In this document: positions 1 to 14,897 of the stretch, one piece after another
How positions within the stretch are numbered: position 1 is the first letter of the stretch
Layout of the letters: each line of letters begins with the position of its first letter
Assembly: GCA_008360975.2 (NCBI GenBank)
Contig: CM039193.1
Location: 9,972,501-10,036,500 of the forward strand
From: Lichenostomus cassidix
Taxonomy: Eukaryota; Chordata; Aves; Passeriformes; Meliphagidae
DNA length: 64,000 bases
Direction: 5' to 3'
Program-made: the position numbers and the translations under genes
Notes under the pieces: model-generated
The model's database searches: none
The model's input: only the letters and a program-made list of their open reading frames with translations
Told to the model about the DNA's origin: nothing

Positions 1-3000
1 TCAGCTCCCCAAAACAGGTCATGAATGGAGCTTTAAGTGATGCAGACACTGCGGGTGGATTCCTCTCTGGGGAATAATGTTTTGCCACATTGCCACAGGA
101 AGAATCCATCACCTGGTAATTTTGTTCCATTCGTGAGGCACTGAGCAACTTCAGCAGGCAGCAACCAAATTAAGCTTAGGAAAACCAAGCCCGTCTCAGC
201 TGAGATGAGGCAGCATTTTACCATGGGCACTAAACCCATGCACAGCCAGCTGAGGCTCCTGACAAACACCAGCACAGGCATCCTGGGCCAGCACAAGGCT
301 GCTGAAAAATCAAACATCACAGCCTGGGCTCTGACTCCTTGGAAATACTAAACTGGAGCTGAACCCTCACCATTTCCCTCAGAAGGTGTGGACGTTGTAA
401 CCCAGAGTCCTGTGTATCAACATCTCTCAGGCTGCTGATCTGGTCCAAAGCCAGAAGTGTATAAATGGATTATTCTACCACTGTACTCAGTGGCCTTGTC
501 CCAGAAATGCTCCAGTCTCCCCATTTGCTACCACAGATTTTTCTGAGCTCTTCTGTTTCTTTTGATCTGCTCCTCTCTGGGTTTCCATTGCCAAGTATTT
601 TCTCTTCATCTCTATGTTCAAAGCACAGAGCTGAAAATGCAGAAATTAATCACTTTGAGGCTTCTCTGTGTGGATGAGGACAGCCTGTGAGGACCAGCAG
701 GCTGTGGTTTGTTTCAGCACCATGGGCAGACTAATCTGCTGAGCTGTGACCAGAGGAACTGGGAGGATGCTCTCCACAAAGAGCCTGGAGCACCTGCCAG
801 AGGCACAGAGCGTTCCCAGTGTCAGTGGTGTCTCCAGCTGTAGCACAATCTCAAATGTGTGACCAAAGGGCAGCAAGGAAGGATGTGTCCCACGTAAATT
901 TCGCCAGCACATTCTCAGATCTCACTGCTTTGAGTGGCTGGCCAAGCTGACAGAATGTAATTGCTGTGGGGATGTACTCCCTTAGAGCTGTGCTTGCTGA
1001 CTAGCCACAAAAAAATGTTAGGAGCCCAAAGTCATGGGCTTGAGCACCTTCTGCTGAGGTCATGAAGCAAAAGGTTTGAAGAACAGATGGCACAGTCTAA
1101 CAAAGTCCCCCAAAGTACTAAATCTGCAGCAATTTAAAGCAGAAAACAGAACTTTTGTCAATTCTGTGAATGCCTTCTAATGCATTTTTATAAAATGTAT
1201 TTTTTTAAAGTAGATTTTAACACCTTTAAGTCAAGATCTACACCTTTGTATCTACCCAGCTGCAGTGCTGAGAATCTGCCAACACTGCCAGGCCAGGGAG
1301 GCAAGGGACACACATCATCCATACAGAGCTGGAAGGACCTTGTTTTGGGAGTATTCCCTAATTCCCCCAGATCTGTGACGTAGCATTATTTCCCTAAAAA
1401 CCCTCAATATAGTTGAGATTGGATCAAGATGAGACAAACTTGTTAGAACATATTTTGGAGGCAGGAGAGGAAGGGAAATGAGCATTGTTTAAGGAGTTGC
1501 CTTCCATCCCCTTTCCAGATAAAGCTGGAACGCTGACTGGCCCAGCCCAGTAATTGTGTGTAAACCACGACACGCACACTCCCTTCACACATTTCTCAGG
1601 AAAACAAAAAACAAACAGAAACCCCAACTTTCCAAAACAGGAAGGGAAAGTTGGGGTTTTTCCAAGCAGTAAACACCAGACCATTACCGTGATTTCAACT
1701 CATGAGAACCAAGTAAGTCAGTTTTAAATGCAAAAGAGCCGACCAAGATGACCTCAGCGAAGGTAAAATATTTGATGATACACCTTGTATGTAACACTGC
1801 TCTGACCATGGAAAACAGAATCTAATCTGTCATATTGGTTAAACTACACGTGGGTGGAATTTAGGTGGGATGTGAGCAACTACAGTGCAGAAATCAGATT
1901 AAGCCTGGGAGAAACTGCAGCGTGTGATTATCATGTAATAATTACTCAACATTTTGACAGAGCTCAAGACTGGGCTCAGCCCAGCCCTTGACGGTGAGAA
2001 GGCACCAAAAACATCAGGGTATGAAACTCTATCCCTTCTCTTAATCCAGCAGCATTTCCTCTCTGGGAAGTCCATGAGTTTCTGATGAAAGTCCAGGGCT
2101 GCAAATTCACAAGAACCCCTGGGGTTCAGAGCCAAGGTCCAGACCCCTGGAGAAGGCAATGCAAGTCAGCTGCAGCACAAATCTGTGTTGGTAACCTTTT
2201 GGAATTGGGTCACCACCAACTGTCCATGTATGTGGAGTTCTTAGAGAAACCCATCTGGTCCTGGCATCCATCTGATCCGCTCTTCATGCTGTTGCCACAG
2301 CAACTGGCACTTAAATGAAAATTCTCTGAGCAAGTTGGATCTATAGACAGCCCTAGCAAGTCACAAGGTAGCAAAAGTGGATGCTTGAGGCGGGTCTGGG
2401 AGGCATTTAGCTGTGTGTTTACCAAAAAGGGTTTCAGCCTTGTTTTCCATTTGTGCTTTTTCATTTGACAGAATAAGCATCAGCACACCAATTTTTCTTT
2501 ATCAGCAAGTCCTCTGTAGGACAGTCACAGCAACGATATCTTTCCATGTGGCCTGCTCTGCAGTCTAAATAGATCTTAAATATTTTGATTTCTGCATTTT
2601 TTTAATATCACACACAAATCGAACATTTTTTTGCTGTAAACACAACTGCTGAGAGAAGTAATATTACCCATGTGCCTTTTCAGAATTAAAAGATGATTTA
2701 CAAAAGTATGAAATCTAACTAGATCTTCCCAATGGCATTTAGATTTGTCCTGTTAATTTTGACCCAAATTTCTTTAATACTTTAGAGGTACAGACCTAAT
2801 ATTCAAATTCTTTGCTGGATAATTTCATGTTTGGCAATACAGATTCTAAGACTCCCTTTGGTTTGAGGAAGGGGAAGTCTGTGTTTGTAGCAGAGGATAT
2901 TACATGGGATGAAGTAACCAATTTTAATATTCTCCCAGCTAACTAACTCTGAAATATGCTTTATTTCTGCCTCTGGCATAACAGAAAGATAAGAACTAAG

Positions 3001-6000
3001 CTGAAGCTCTCAATCTTTGCAGCAGGAGAGATGAGGGAAGGTTTTTCCCCAGTCCCTGAGCAATATTTAGGCTCCTGAAGCAACACCCACTCAGGTGACG
3101 TGTGACACATGACGTGGAGGGAAGTTGGTGACTGAGGACAGGGGAGGTGACACTGGGGCTGGCACTGGGTTACACAACCCACACCTTTAGCCTTTCAAAT
3201 CAATGCTGAACATTGCCAGAGCAAGGTGAACAGAAGGAAGTAACACAATTCAGATTCTTATTCTTTGAATGCATCTTTGAATTCTTTTCTCTTATTACTC
3301 AAAGTCTACCGGTGAGTGGGACTATTTTATATGTAAAACATTCTGGTTTAGAGGTATTATGTCTTTCAAAGACCAAGAGGGAAGAGAAAAAGACAAGGAA
3401 AGAAAACTGAAGGACACTATTGAGAGAAGTGAGAAGCATCTAAGATCCCTGAGCCTGAAATGGAGAAGCACATTTCCATAAAGCTTCACTATTACACACT
3501 TTGCTCCCTAATTTCTTTCAATTAAAAGAACTGAAAAAAAAATTCCTTGCACCAAACCCCTACGAAATATTATTTTGCCACTGCAACATTTTTCAAAAAA
3601 TTGCCAAATTAATTGTGTATTAGTAACTCATTAGTCAAATTTCTTTCAGTTGGCTATTTCAAATTGTCAACAAAATTCATGTTATGCAGATTTCTGGCTG
3701 GGGAAAAGTCAGAGGGACTTTTTTCTTAATGTTTCCAGCTGTAGATGTTAGACTGATAATCTTTCTCTCACCCAGTCCTTTTCTGCTCCATCACTGGTTA
3801 CCAAACTTGAAAAGAGGAGGAAAGTTAGAGCAGCCACCATGATTTACTCAATCAGGAGCAGAACAGCGACCCATGAAAATTTCTGGCACAAACCTTCCTG
3901 TGAACACATTTGCATGTTTATTAGCTAAACTTTGCCGTCTGTGAGCACTCTCGTGAAAAAACAACAAATCATTAGTACAAGAAATGGTAGAAAACACATT
4001 TTTAAAGGCCAAAAAATCTAAAGTAAACTGAAAATCTTTATTGCTGGAAATGTCTGAGAATTGGCCTGACCTTCTGAAAAAGTCCAAAGTGGCCCATGGT
4101 ACAAATTCTGTCAAAAGTCAAGTCTGAGTCTTGTCTTCAGAATTTAGACTAAATCTTGAAAATCCCAATTTGCACATCTAGTGTAGATTTTCTCTGTCAA
4201 ATGGAAATATTTCAAGTAGAAGAAACAACCCAGCAGGAAGATATGATGTACAGACTAAGCAAATAAGCCCAAATTCTGAGATGAAGTTGAGATATGTCAT
4301 GATTCTGGATGAAACAACCCTATAAATACAATTAAACTTTTTACTGTCCTCACTCAGGAAAAAGCTATTGACGTAACTAGGAAAGAAACTAAGGAGTTAA
4401 GGAAGAAAACGCCAAACCTTAGTTTGACCCTTTACTTCCAGTGATTAATTTAATAATACTTATACAATAATATTGAAAATCTGATTTGGAAAAGCAATAT
4501 TCCACATCATACCCTGACTGCTTCTCTTCCTCAGCAGTAATTCACTACACACCACTTTCAGTTTGTGAGGGCACAGAGGATGATTATTCATTTTCAATAC
4601 CCTGTTAACAAGTGTTTGTTCTCATCCTTCTCCAGTGACTTCATGGAGCTTTAATTGACAGCACAGATGTCACAGCTCCTGTCTCCAGCCCCAGCAATTG
4701 TTTAAGTGCTCCTGAGTTATTTAACTGCTGTTGTTGACAGGAAGCTGGACATTTCTGCTCTGATGGGGGCTTTAAGGTCTTTCAGTCCATCTTACCTTCT
4801 GTCTGTTCCTATCTTACACTCCTAAAATTACTGCTAATAGCTATGCACATAAGGCTTCCCATTTCAACATCACATTTGCATTTTGCAGGAAGACCCTCAG
4901 GAATTTTTGAGATTGTCCCAGATTAGAGAGAGACAAAATCCATCACATGGCAATCAATTTTAACAGAGGCAGGATCACAGTCTCAAATTCTTGTGTGCTC
5001 CCACTAAGATCATAGTGCCTTCTGTTCTCCCAAAGTCAGCTATTAATACAAATTATATGCAGAAAAAAAAAAAATAAATGGATCCTGCCAGCAATGTGCT
5101 GGACATTTGTATTCCAGACAAGATCCTGTTAAAGATCTGTTAACAATCCTGGTGGATGCCACAGTCTTACTTCACATATTGATCTGGTGGAGCAAGTACA
5201 AGGCACGTAGACTTCTGGTCTGCATTAATTTGTACCATAATTCTTGGCACAGGATCAGCTGGCAGTGGTCTCCCCCATGTTTTAAATCAATTACCAGAAG
5301 TAGTAGTTTGTTATCAGTAAGAGGGATTTAATAAACAAATATACTTGATAAATCGATGTACAGACAAATCCAGACATCCACATATAAATTAGTTTAGATA
5401 AACACACTAAAATGAGGCTGCTGGAATGACAATGTTTCAATACACCAAAATAACATTACCAGTTATTATAAATTGGCATGTTAAATACATCTCTGTCCAT
5501 TTTTTGATCTTTAGAGCTTTGCTTCTAGTGAGCCTGTTCAGTATCATAAGCAGGGGCTAGGCTGGAGATGCCAGATTATTGTCTTTTTCATATTGTCTTA
5601 ATAGAGTCAGCGAAGTAAAATGATGAATTATGTTGTTACATCAGCTGAACAGCTTATATAATGTACCTCTGTTCCTACAAAATTGAAATTTAGTGTTTTA
5701 ACAATGGACTTTACTCTTCCACTCACCTGTAAATGAGCACTACTGGAGCAGCACTGAGCCCAGTTCTGCCCTTCTCACCAGCTAAATCTGTTTCCTCTTC
5801 TGTGAAATCACTGCTGCTTTACATCATTATGAATTAGGTCAGAAACAAACCCAGTGACTGCTTATTCCAGCTAGTGAAACATATGAAGAGTGGCTGCAAT
5901 GACAGATCTGTAATAATGCTTCTCATCTGCAGTCAATTAAATTTAGACCGTGCAGAACTATAAGGAGTACACAGTGGAAAATTTTGGCAGGGTGACTGGC

Positions 6001-9000
6001 AAGCTGTAGCAGATCTAACAAACCTGGAGACTTTTAAATTCATCTTCCCTCTGAACTTTAATCAAAGGCTATAAAGAAAAAAATCCAGCTGAATACAATA
6101 AAAATTTAAACAGCGAAGATCATTAAAGCAGACACTTCTCGTTACCTCATGGTGACTTGCAGAAAAATCTTGTCAACGTCAGATGCTCATCCCTGGTGTT
6201 ATAATCATAATTCACCTTGCTGGAACAAACAGCACAGGAATGTCTGCATCTGCTAAGCTTGTGTACCAAAAGCAGATATGAGAGGAGGCCAAACATGTTT
6301 TTATAAGTTACAAAAGAGAACAATTACTTCTACCGGAGGGGTAGGAGCTTTTGGAATGTGCTTTTGGACATAGGAGTGTCTTTTGAGAACTACTGAATAT
6401 ATCTCCAAATGAAAACTATAAATTAAGTGTAATTATTTCTGACAGCTTGCATGAGAAAAATAAAGCATTTATCCTGTCATTGAGGTTCACTGTCTCAGTG
6501 CACTCTCAGGACTTTGGAATTATCCTTGTGGCAAATCCACACTGCCCTGAGCACAGACTTCCTTTGTTTTTTTGTCCACCACAGTTGTGGGGGGCGGGTT
6601 TAAGTATGTGATTTTCCTTACAAAATTTGTGGCTGAAATGTTTGTCTGTCCTTTGGCTGTTTTTGACAATTTCTCCAGCAAACCCCATCACACAGCTGCA
6701 ATCTCCCCCCTCACTCCCTACCCAGCAATCATTCTCCACTCCTCACAAACCCCAAACCTTCATGTCTCTGCCCTGCCTGTCTCTATGTATCTTTTATTTC
6801 ATTTATCCACATGCTCTGCCCCAGAGTTCCTCAGAATTCATCTGTTTGCCTTCTTTGTGGTTGCCAGCCCAACCTTTGCTCTGATTTTGCCTTCATTAAG
6901 TGCATCCCCCACCCCTTGCCTTTTATTCAATCAGCCCTGCAAGACAGATCCTTTCTGTAAAGGCCACAAATGATTCCTCTGCAAGATCTGCCTCACTAAT
7001 TATACACTTAACATACATTTATCTGTTCCTACAGCAGGTTCCAGAGAGCAGGGGCTTTTCTTCTGTGCCTTGTCATTTAAAACATTTCCACTATCAGCCA
7101 CGTCGCCGCGACATCGGCAGCACCACTCTGCTGCAATTAGGAGGGAAAGTTGCCAGCAGAGCATGGGGTTTGAACTCTCCTTGACAAAGTAAACAACACC
7201 AAAACAATTGGCTGAGTCCCTGTTTAGAGAGCCCCAAGGGGTATCTGGAAAGCCCAGGTCAGACATGGATGGTCTGCAGATGTGTAATGGATGGTTTAGT
7301 TTGGCAAACACCCAGCGACAGGGAAATGTGTGTTCTGTAAAATTGTGCTCCATGGGAAACTAAGTGCATGGCCTGAATTTAGAGTCAGGCTGTTTTTAGA
7401 GAGAAGGCATTTTTTGGGGTCTTTTCTATTTTCTTGAAAATATTCTCAAATATCACATCTGAAACACGTATCACCATACTCTGCTTCCAAAAAATAAATA
7501 AAAAATACTAAGGATGATATTAAAAGCTGACAGCACAAAATCTTTACTAACCCACATTCCTGGAGTGTTGTTACCAGGAGATCAGTCTGTCAGATAGCAC
7601 AAAATCTAAGGTGATGTGTTTATAACCCAGTAAATACATTTTTCAGGAGCAATTTTCACAAAACAGCCATTCCCTAAGGCAGAATGGATTCACTCCTACC
7701 CAGCCTCAACCACAAACCAGCTCATCCCAGCAGACACCCAGCAGGAAAAACCAAGGAAGAGAGAGGGTTGTCCAAAGAGTTGTTGGAGTTGTCCAGTGTA
7801 CAGGAATTCCTCTGGTGCCCCTGGTCAGTGGAATAACTCTGAAACAAATAGAAAGTAGAGCCCAAAATCTGAGTCTAGAAGAAGCCAGAAACACTTTTTT
7901 CCAGAGCGATATTTCTTTCTTGGAGTGGAAACCAGCTGCTCTGCAGCCCAAAACAGGGTAAGAATACTCTGATTAGAGAATATCAGATACCTTTCAGATT
8001 TTTAGGTCGGACTTATTAGATGACAGAAACAGCAAAAAAAAATTATGCTGATATAATTCATGCTAATATTTTGCATTGTTTCTGACAGAATTTCAGAGGC
8101 TTTAATCAGCATTTGCCCCTCAGGGTTTCCACAAACAGGTTCCATGCAGTATTCTTGGTGGAGTGGGATGCACAAGGTGCTCTGGAAATTTTCAGCAGGC
8201 ATCAGCAAAAGCATCTTAAGTTTGCACTTGAGAAACTAAATATAAAAAGCCTGTTTTTCAGATCCCCAGCAGATTCTATTGATAAGAAAATAATTTACTC
8301 TGTGTGTTGCTTTAGGTTTAGAGAATACAATACAGCAGGTTGTGAGAGCTCTGGTTACCATCTCTCCTTTGTGTAAACCTCCTTACATTTGTTGCCCTGA
8401 GCTCCCAAGAATATCCTATAAGCAGGAGAACAGGTGGATAAGAGACTCCAGTGGGGCTAATGACAGAGAATAAAGCTCAGTACTATTATTTGAGCTCTTT
8501 GCCAATGTTTTGAGAGAAGATAGCTCATTAAGAGATCAAAACCTGCATCTTCAGGACAGAGCAATCTGACCCAAATTAAGAGAGCCAAATTCAAACTTTT
8601 TAATCAAAAAGATTCCTTATATATTAAATTTCAGAGTGGGTTCAGCATAGGATTTGTATTAGTTTTTCTCCAATAGACAAGATGATGAAATAGTTTATGC
8701 AGTGTGCGGAAATGGCAATTGTCATTGTTTCAGGAAAGGATCAAAGTAATCAATTTTTATACAGGTATCTTTCTGGTGAACAAAGTTAGAATGTGTTCAG
8801 TTTCCCTTACCTTCAGGAACACCATTTGCAGAGATGGACTTTCACCTGATGTGTTCATTCCTTCCTCAGCACAAGCTGAAGTTGTCTTGCTTTGCATGAA
8901 GATTGGTTATATATTTAATTAAAAAAAAATCCCCTTCCAATCTTTCTAAGTGCCATTCTGGTGTTTCAAAGAAAGTCTCTCCATCTCATGGATCACTTTC

Positions 9001-12000
9001 AGATCAATTTTATGAGCAAGCACAGGAGGACAGTTGCCATTATCTTTGCATGGATTGAAACTCATCAACACTGCAGAACATTTTGTAAAATAAGTATCAA
9101 TGATAATATTGGGGATTGAAATCATACATTGACCAGCATTGGACCTAATTCAGCAAAAAAAGATGAAATATCTGAGCAATCCTTAAAGCTGGAAGCTCCA
9201 AGGAGACTCTGGGCAGTTTATTTCACAGGAGTTGTATCTAGCTGGATGGAAAAGATGCATTTGTGTACAAGGAATTACCACTACCAGTATTTGTGAGGAA
9301 ATAATGAAAATGTGATTGGCATAAATCATTCAGAAATCTTATTACACAATCCTGATCCATATATTAGATTTCTTGGCATTCCAGAGCTGAGAAGCACTAA
9401 GGTCAGACTTTGGAGTGCTGTATTTCTTTACACATTTTATTGTAAATAGAAAGCTGAATTCTGATCCCACGGGAAATTCCAACATTTTGACATTTATTTT
9501 CAGTGCAAATAACAAACATACTGAGTTTGAATCACTGAAACTCTTATATGCAATAGTATGGGAATATCAAAATAATGTAAATATCATAGAAGTTGAAATT
9601 AAATGAATAAAATGCCAATATAAAATATTTCAACATTGCCAGAAAGAAATAAGGTAAAATTATTCATTTTGATATTTTCCCATCAAATTTAATCTAAATC
9701 AATGTATTCACTTAAGATGATTCATTTCTGATGAAATTGCTTTGTCTGAGTAGAAAATAGTTTTTTTTTCCCCAGCTCAGTCTCATTATTAAAGATTGAT
9801 CAGATTGTAAAAGTGTGGGGGAAAAAAAACCATTAGGAATTCAGCTTTTGCAAACTTACTATGCTGAGGTAATTTTGATTAAAATTTCACAATCCCCAAG
9901 AAGGAAAAGCAAATAGTCACAGTAATTGTCAATCATATCCAAAGGACTTACAGGTGGCTCTAAAGTGACTTCATAAGAGATAAGTAACTGAATTGCTAAC
10001 ATTAATACGACCATTTGAACAAAAGTTTTGTCTTTCCCCCTGCAGGTCCTGTGGTTTTCCACCCTCAGCCCCTGCTTTGGTCACTCCTTCTCCAGTGTAT
10101 CCTGCCTGTGAGGATTTAGAGCTGCTCTAAACATGGTCCAATTCACTGTCCTGGCAAGGAGATAAATTTATGTGTCTGACTTGCTTTGTGCCAGCTCAAA
10201 TGTAGCTCCTGCACCTTGTTTCTGTGGCTTCATGTATCCCCTTGCTCCCCTTCTCTTCTAATTGTGATTCTTTCATTCACACCTCTCTTGAATCATCCTT
10301 CACCTCCTTCTTTAGCTTTTCTGCTTTCTTACAAAATACTCTACAGAATTTGTGTTGTCACAGACTAGAAAAGTTCTTCCCTCTCCCCAGGAATAATCTC
10401 CCAAATCATTGACCTGTCTCTCATCCTGCATTAAGCTTAAACACTTCAAGACTCTTTGGGGAAAGAAACTCCACATTTATATAAATGGTAGCACTTTGTA
10501 AGTACTCAGAAAACAAAGAATAAATGAGCAGAATCTTTTATTCTGCAGGGAAGGCAGTTTAATTCTATGCCAAGCTAATTAAGGGAACTCATGAAGATAA
10601 GGGATGCCTTCTGTTCAGATGTTGCTGTATTTTATCTCCATCCTGTGCAGTTTCTGTACAGACATGGTACATCCACTCCCCAGGTGCAAATGGAGATCAG
10701 ACCTCAAGTGTTTCAGTGTCCTTAGCTGGTTGTTACAATGGTTCTATCACTAATCCTGCAAAAACAGAGTGAAATTAGTCTGAAACAACAGATTATCCTG
10801 GAATTGCTAATAAAGCAATAAGGAAGACAAATAAAAGAACTTAGTGTAACATTCTGGCTGTTACCCAAATTTTGGTGCTGTTGTGCATGGAAAAAATCTG
10901 GCTTGGAAACACAGTTGGACCTATTCATACATATTGAACCTTTCCTCATCTCATGCACCACTGAACTTCTTGCAGATGCTTAAGTGACTTAAACAAAAGC
11001 ACTGCAGAGAGCAAAACCATCAATGAGAAGTGGCTTCAGTTTCCAGTGGCTCTGTGAATGATCCAAACACTTTCCCACCTGGATTAGTAAGTTTACCCTC
11101 CTGCAGGCTTATATGAAAGTATTTCTTACTGTACAGTCAGCATTTCTCTGGTCAAATGTGTCTATTTCAAAACTTCTCTCTCAAGGAAGTTTTCTCCTCT
11201 CCTTAAGTCCATGTAATTACCTGGGGGTGGCCCTGCCTTGTTCCACCCTGAATTCCTGATGGTATTCCTATACCATAATTGTGAACATTTATCACCAGCA
11301 GTTCTCTAGGCAGTCTTGTGACTTGGACAGCTGAGCATAACTGGTGTTTAGCATTTGCTTTGTACACTTCCCAAGTGCTAAACAACCTTTCATTACCTGC
11401 ATTTGGCAGCTGCCCAGAAAACTTAGGCTTTTCAAGCCCATGTGAGTATGGGAACATTATTAAAATAGCATTCTCAGGTTCCTGGATTTTCATTTACTTC
11501 TGCTGCAACAAAAGTATTTCTATATTTTTTTCAGACAGCTAAAAGCCCCAGAAATCTGGTGGTGCAATTTCTCCCCCTTTATGCATGGCTGCTGATCATC
11601 TGGTGAAACGAACATGTGCAGCAAAACCTTCCAAAGAGTCCTTTAGGTCATATCTAGAGGATGAGGTTGCCTAACAACAGAAAGCTTTCCATTTTGCATG
11701 CAATATAAGTGTATTTTTTGTGGTTGTTTTTGAGTGAAATAGCTGAATGTCATCTCAGAAAAAGGGATTCTCATGCTTTGCTCATTAGGGAAGGCCACAG
11801 TCTGTACATTTCCAGAGATACAAGATAAATCACAGATGGAGGAATTCCTGATCTATCATTATGTCAGCTATTTCCCCCACATAAATCACCACCCAGTCTA
11901 TTGGGTGCTGTATCAGGAATGGGCTCAGCAGACAAACTGCAAGCCCTGGCACAGTCAGTGCTTAAAAACAAAAACCAAAACACAAGAACACACAAGAAAA

Positions 12001-14430
12001 CACAGAACAAAGGGCTGGGGAAACACTTGAAACACTTCTTGGCTTGATGTGTTTTTCTGGTTTCACACTGCTGACTTCTCTTGCTATTGCATGAAGTGTT
12101 GTTATATATTATTACCATTAATAGCAATACGTAACAGCAATGCCAGGAGAGGGAAGAAAATCTAAGAGACAATGGTCTCACAAAATAAAGCAAGTCTAAT
12201 AAATTGGCCATGACTTATTTATCTTTAATTACAGACTGCTTTTAACCATCAAAGTGTAAGCATTTTTCTCCTAGTAAAAGCAGCACACACAATTCAACTC
12301 ATCCATTTATGTACTTATAGGATTTAAATTTTTAAAGTAGGGATTTTCACCCTTTCAAACTCAAATGACTCCAAGGATACTTCCATGTCCATTAAACAAG
12401 GAATGCTGATGAAGTCAGTGCCTGGAAACAGTGAAAGGCCAAAATTCCCAGCTTTTTGGGATGAGAGAAACACAGATTCAAGCACACAGATTGAATGAGA
12501 AAAAAGCAAAAATGTGAACTTGCACTTCACAGCTCCTAGATTAAATCTTGGCCACTGGGACAGTTTCTTGCTCTGGACAAAATAACAAAAATTCATCCTG
12601 GTCTTTAGGATCTTTTCTAGCACTAATTTCAATGTATCTGGTATGCTCCTAGGAAACACTGACATTTTGACAAGTCAATATATTTTACTGGCTGCTAATC
12701 TAGTGCAAAAATGTTTATCTTGCTCTAGTGAAAATCTTAGTTCTACCTCAGTGTTTTAACTTTATGCTCCACCACTACTCCAGCTTTGGGGCAGTCACTC
12801 CATACCCTGCACACCCATGGTGTTGCATGATGCTGTGATTTTCCCTCTCCATAAACTTTTCCAGGAAATGGAGTGTCTGTAGCTGTGACTAACTCATATC
12901 TTCATCTTCCCATCTCAGATTGCAGCTGCAATAATGCTCAGGACAAGAAAGCTGCCTGGAGAGAGCAGCTCTGCTCACTCTGTTCTTGGACTGAGTATTG
13001 TAAAAAGCTTTTCCATATGCAACGATCCCGCAGGTTGCACAACACAGAGTGATTCCCAGCACCTTCAACATCCCAGCAGGGACACACCCATTCCTCCAGA
13101 GCCATGGATAAGTCAGCAGAATAATCACCTTCCCTGCATCCAGCTCGTCATGAAGACGTAGTAAACTTCAGTGCACTTCAGCTGTGCACATAGCCAGGTC
13201 TGTGAGTCTCCTCACCCCTGAATCAGAACAAACTGCTGCCTTTCAGTGGCTGCACTGTGCTGCAAAATTGCTGCATTATTCATTCCAAGCCATGGTGCAA
13301 CTCCCTTTTATTGATTTGGGATTTAAAGCCGGCTCCAGCAAAGGGAAGGGTCAGATAACAATTACTCAGGGCTCCACTGAGCCCCACAGAGCTGGATAAC
13401 ACAAGGAGTCATTCCCTGCACTTGCCCCTTAATCTCTGCCTGGGGCCACCACCACTCTCCCACTAGCTCTGGCAGCTAAATAGGGATTATTACACCTCTG
13501 GCTGAATAAGTGTTGTGTACATGTGTATAAGAAGGAAGGAGGATTGTTTTTTTTCCCATTGCTACATAGGTGGATCTCTCACCATTTTCTGGGAGAAAAT
13601 ATTTAAATCAATGGTGTGTTTGAAGATTAAGTTCACAGGCAGAGGCTTGTGCAGTGCATTTTGAAATAAACCACTGCTAAAGAGCCATGACAAGCAATCA
13701 TATAGATCTGCACTTGCAATCCACTTCTACGCGCTCACTTTAGTGCAAACAGATGATTTAATAACATTCTCTTATAGACAGCATTGCAGCTCCTGGAGAA
13801 TCCAGTTTGCATTTTGTAATTTCTCACATCCCGTCAATTCAATCCTGAAGCAGCTTTCAGATGCAGAGCTGATCTGCACTGCCCTCTGATACACCTGCAC
13901 ACACCCTCTGAGACTTCAGCTGTTGCCAAATTCTTACTGAGGGCAGAGTACAAATTACAGTAAGAACTGCCCTGCAGTTTGTCTAGCAGGGTTTTCCCTT
14001 AGTGGCCACTGCACCCTGAGCTGTCCTGGTCAGATTTAACAAGCCCTGCTGCGCAGATGACTTTTTATAAATAAATAAATCTAACAGATTTAGTAGTTAC
14101 TGAGAGGTCAACACTCATCTCACATCATACCAGAGCCACATGCTACTAACATTTTGTTAATTTACCAAAGAAATTGGAAAAATGGAACAACTTCTAAAAT
14201 GCTATTCTAAACCAGCTTTCACTTATTTTTTTTTCCTAATGCAAATATATCAGTTTTCACCCCGGATTCATTTTATTTGAGAAGCTGCATAATTTTTTTC
14301 TTCCTTAGCTTTCCCTAAAGTCACATTAGATATCAATATCTTAACCACAGAAGAAGAGTAGCTTACTAAAATTCATGAAGGACACATCAGAACTCCATGT
14401 GACTCACCCTCCTGCCTATCTTCCATTGAA
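1..14430. other. Flanking DNA with no recognised gene
   Basis: AT-rich DNA downstream (3') of TXNRD3. Open frames are short (133 codons at most), lack family motifs and do not join through splice sites into a recognisable protein. Seen: poly-A and poly-T tracts, and one small CpG-dense patch near 7100-7117. Genes that flank TXNRD3 on this side in mammals (CHST13, UROC1; from memory) were not recognised. Confidence 0.6.
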
Positions 14431-14712
14431 ATCATCAGAGAATCATGGACTGCTTTTGGTTAGAAGGGAACTTAAAGATCATTTATTTCCATCCCACCTG
14501 CATGGGCAGAGACATCTTCCACCAAACCAGGTTACCCAGAGCCCTGTCCAGCATGGCTTTGAACTCTCCCAGGGAAGGGACATCCACAGCTTCTCTGGAA
14601 AACGTGTTCCTATGCCTCTCCACTCTCACAAGGAAGAATTTCTTTATAGCATTTGACTTAAACCTTCTCCCTTTCAGTTAAGAGCCTTTAGCTCTTAGTC
14701 AAGGACTCCATA
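14431..14712 (-). mobile_element. CR1 LINE fragment, 3' end
   Basis: The reverse-complemented CR1 tail: GAATCATGGACTGC, then GGTTAGAAGGGAACTTAAAG, CTGCATGGGCAGAGACATC, CAGGGAAGGGACATCCACAG and CAAGGAAGAATTTCTTTATA. The order and spacing follow the CR1 3' end, with more divergence than the 45.3-kb copy. Both boundaries are approximate. Confidence 0.88.
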
Positions 14713-14859
14713 TCCAGCACAGGTTTGGGACAGCCACCTAAACAGGCTTCAATATGGGATTTGGCCTGAGAAAACACACTTGCATTTTGTAAGAGGTTTG
14801 TGGGTTTTTTCCCCAGATTTATTTTTAAATTAAAGTGAAAACATTTTATAAATTATGTG

Positions 14860-14897
14860 TAATGTTATAAATTATGAATTTATAATTTATAACATTA
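14860..14897. repeat. Perfect 16-bp AT-rich inverted repeat
   Basis: TAATGTTATAAATTAT at 14860-14875 and its exact reverse complement at 14882-14897, separated by the 6-bp spacer GAATTT. It could extrude a cruciform or be a transposon-end relic. It lies about 150 bp beyond a CR1 fragment. Confidence 0.9.

Noticed and set aside
5107..5331. 74-codon frame considered as a retroviral pol remnant
   Set aside because: No polymerase or integrase motif, no flanking LTR and no continuation on either side.
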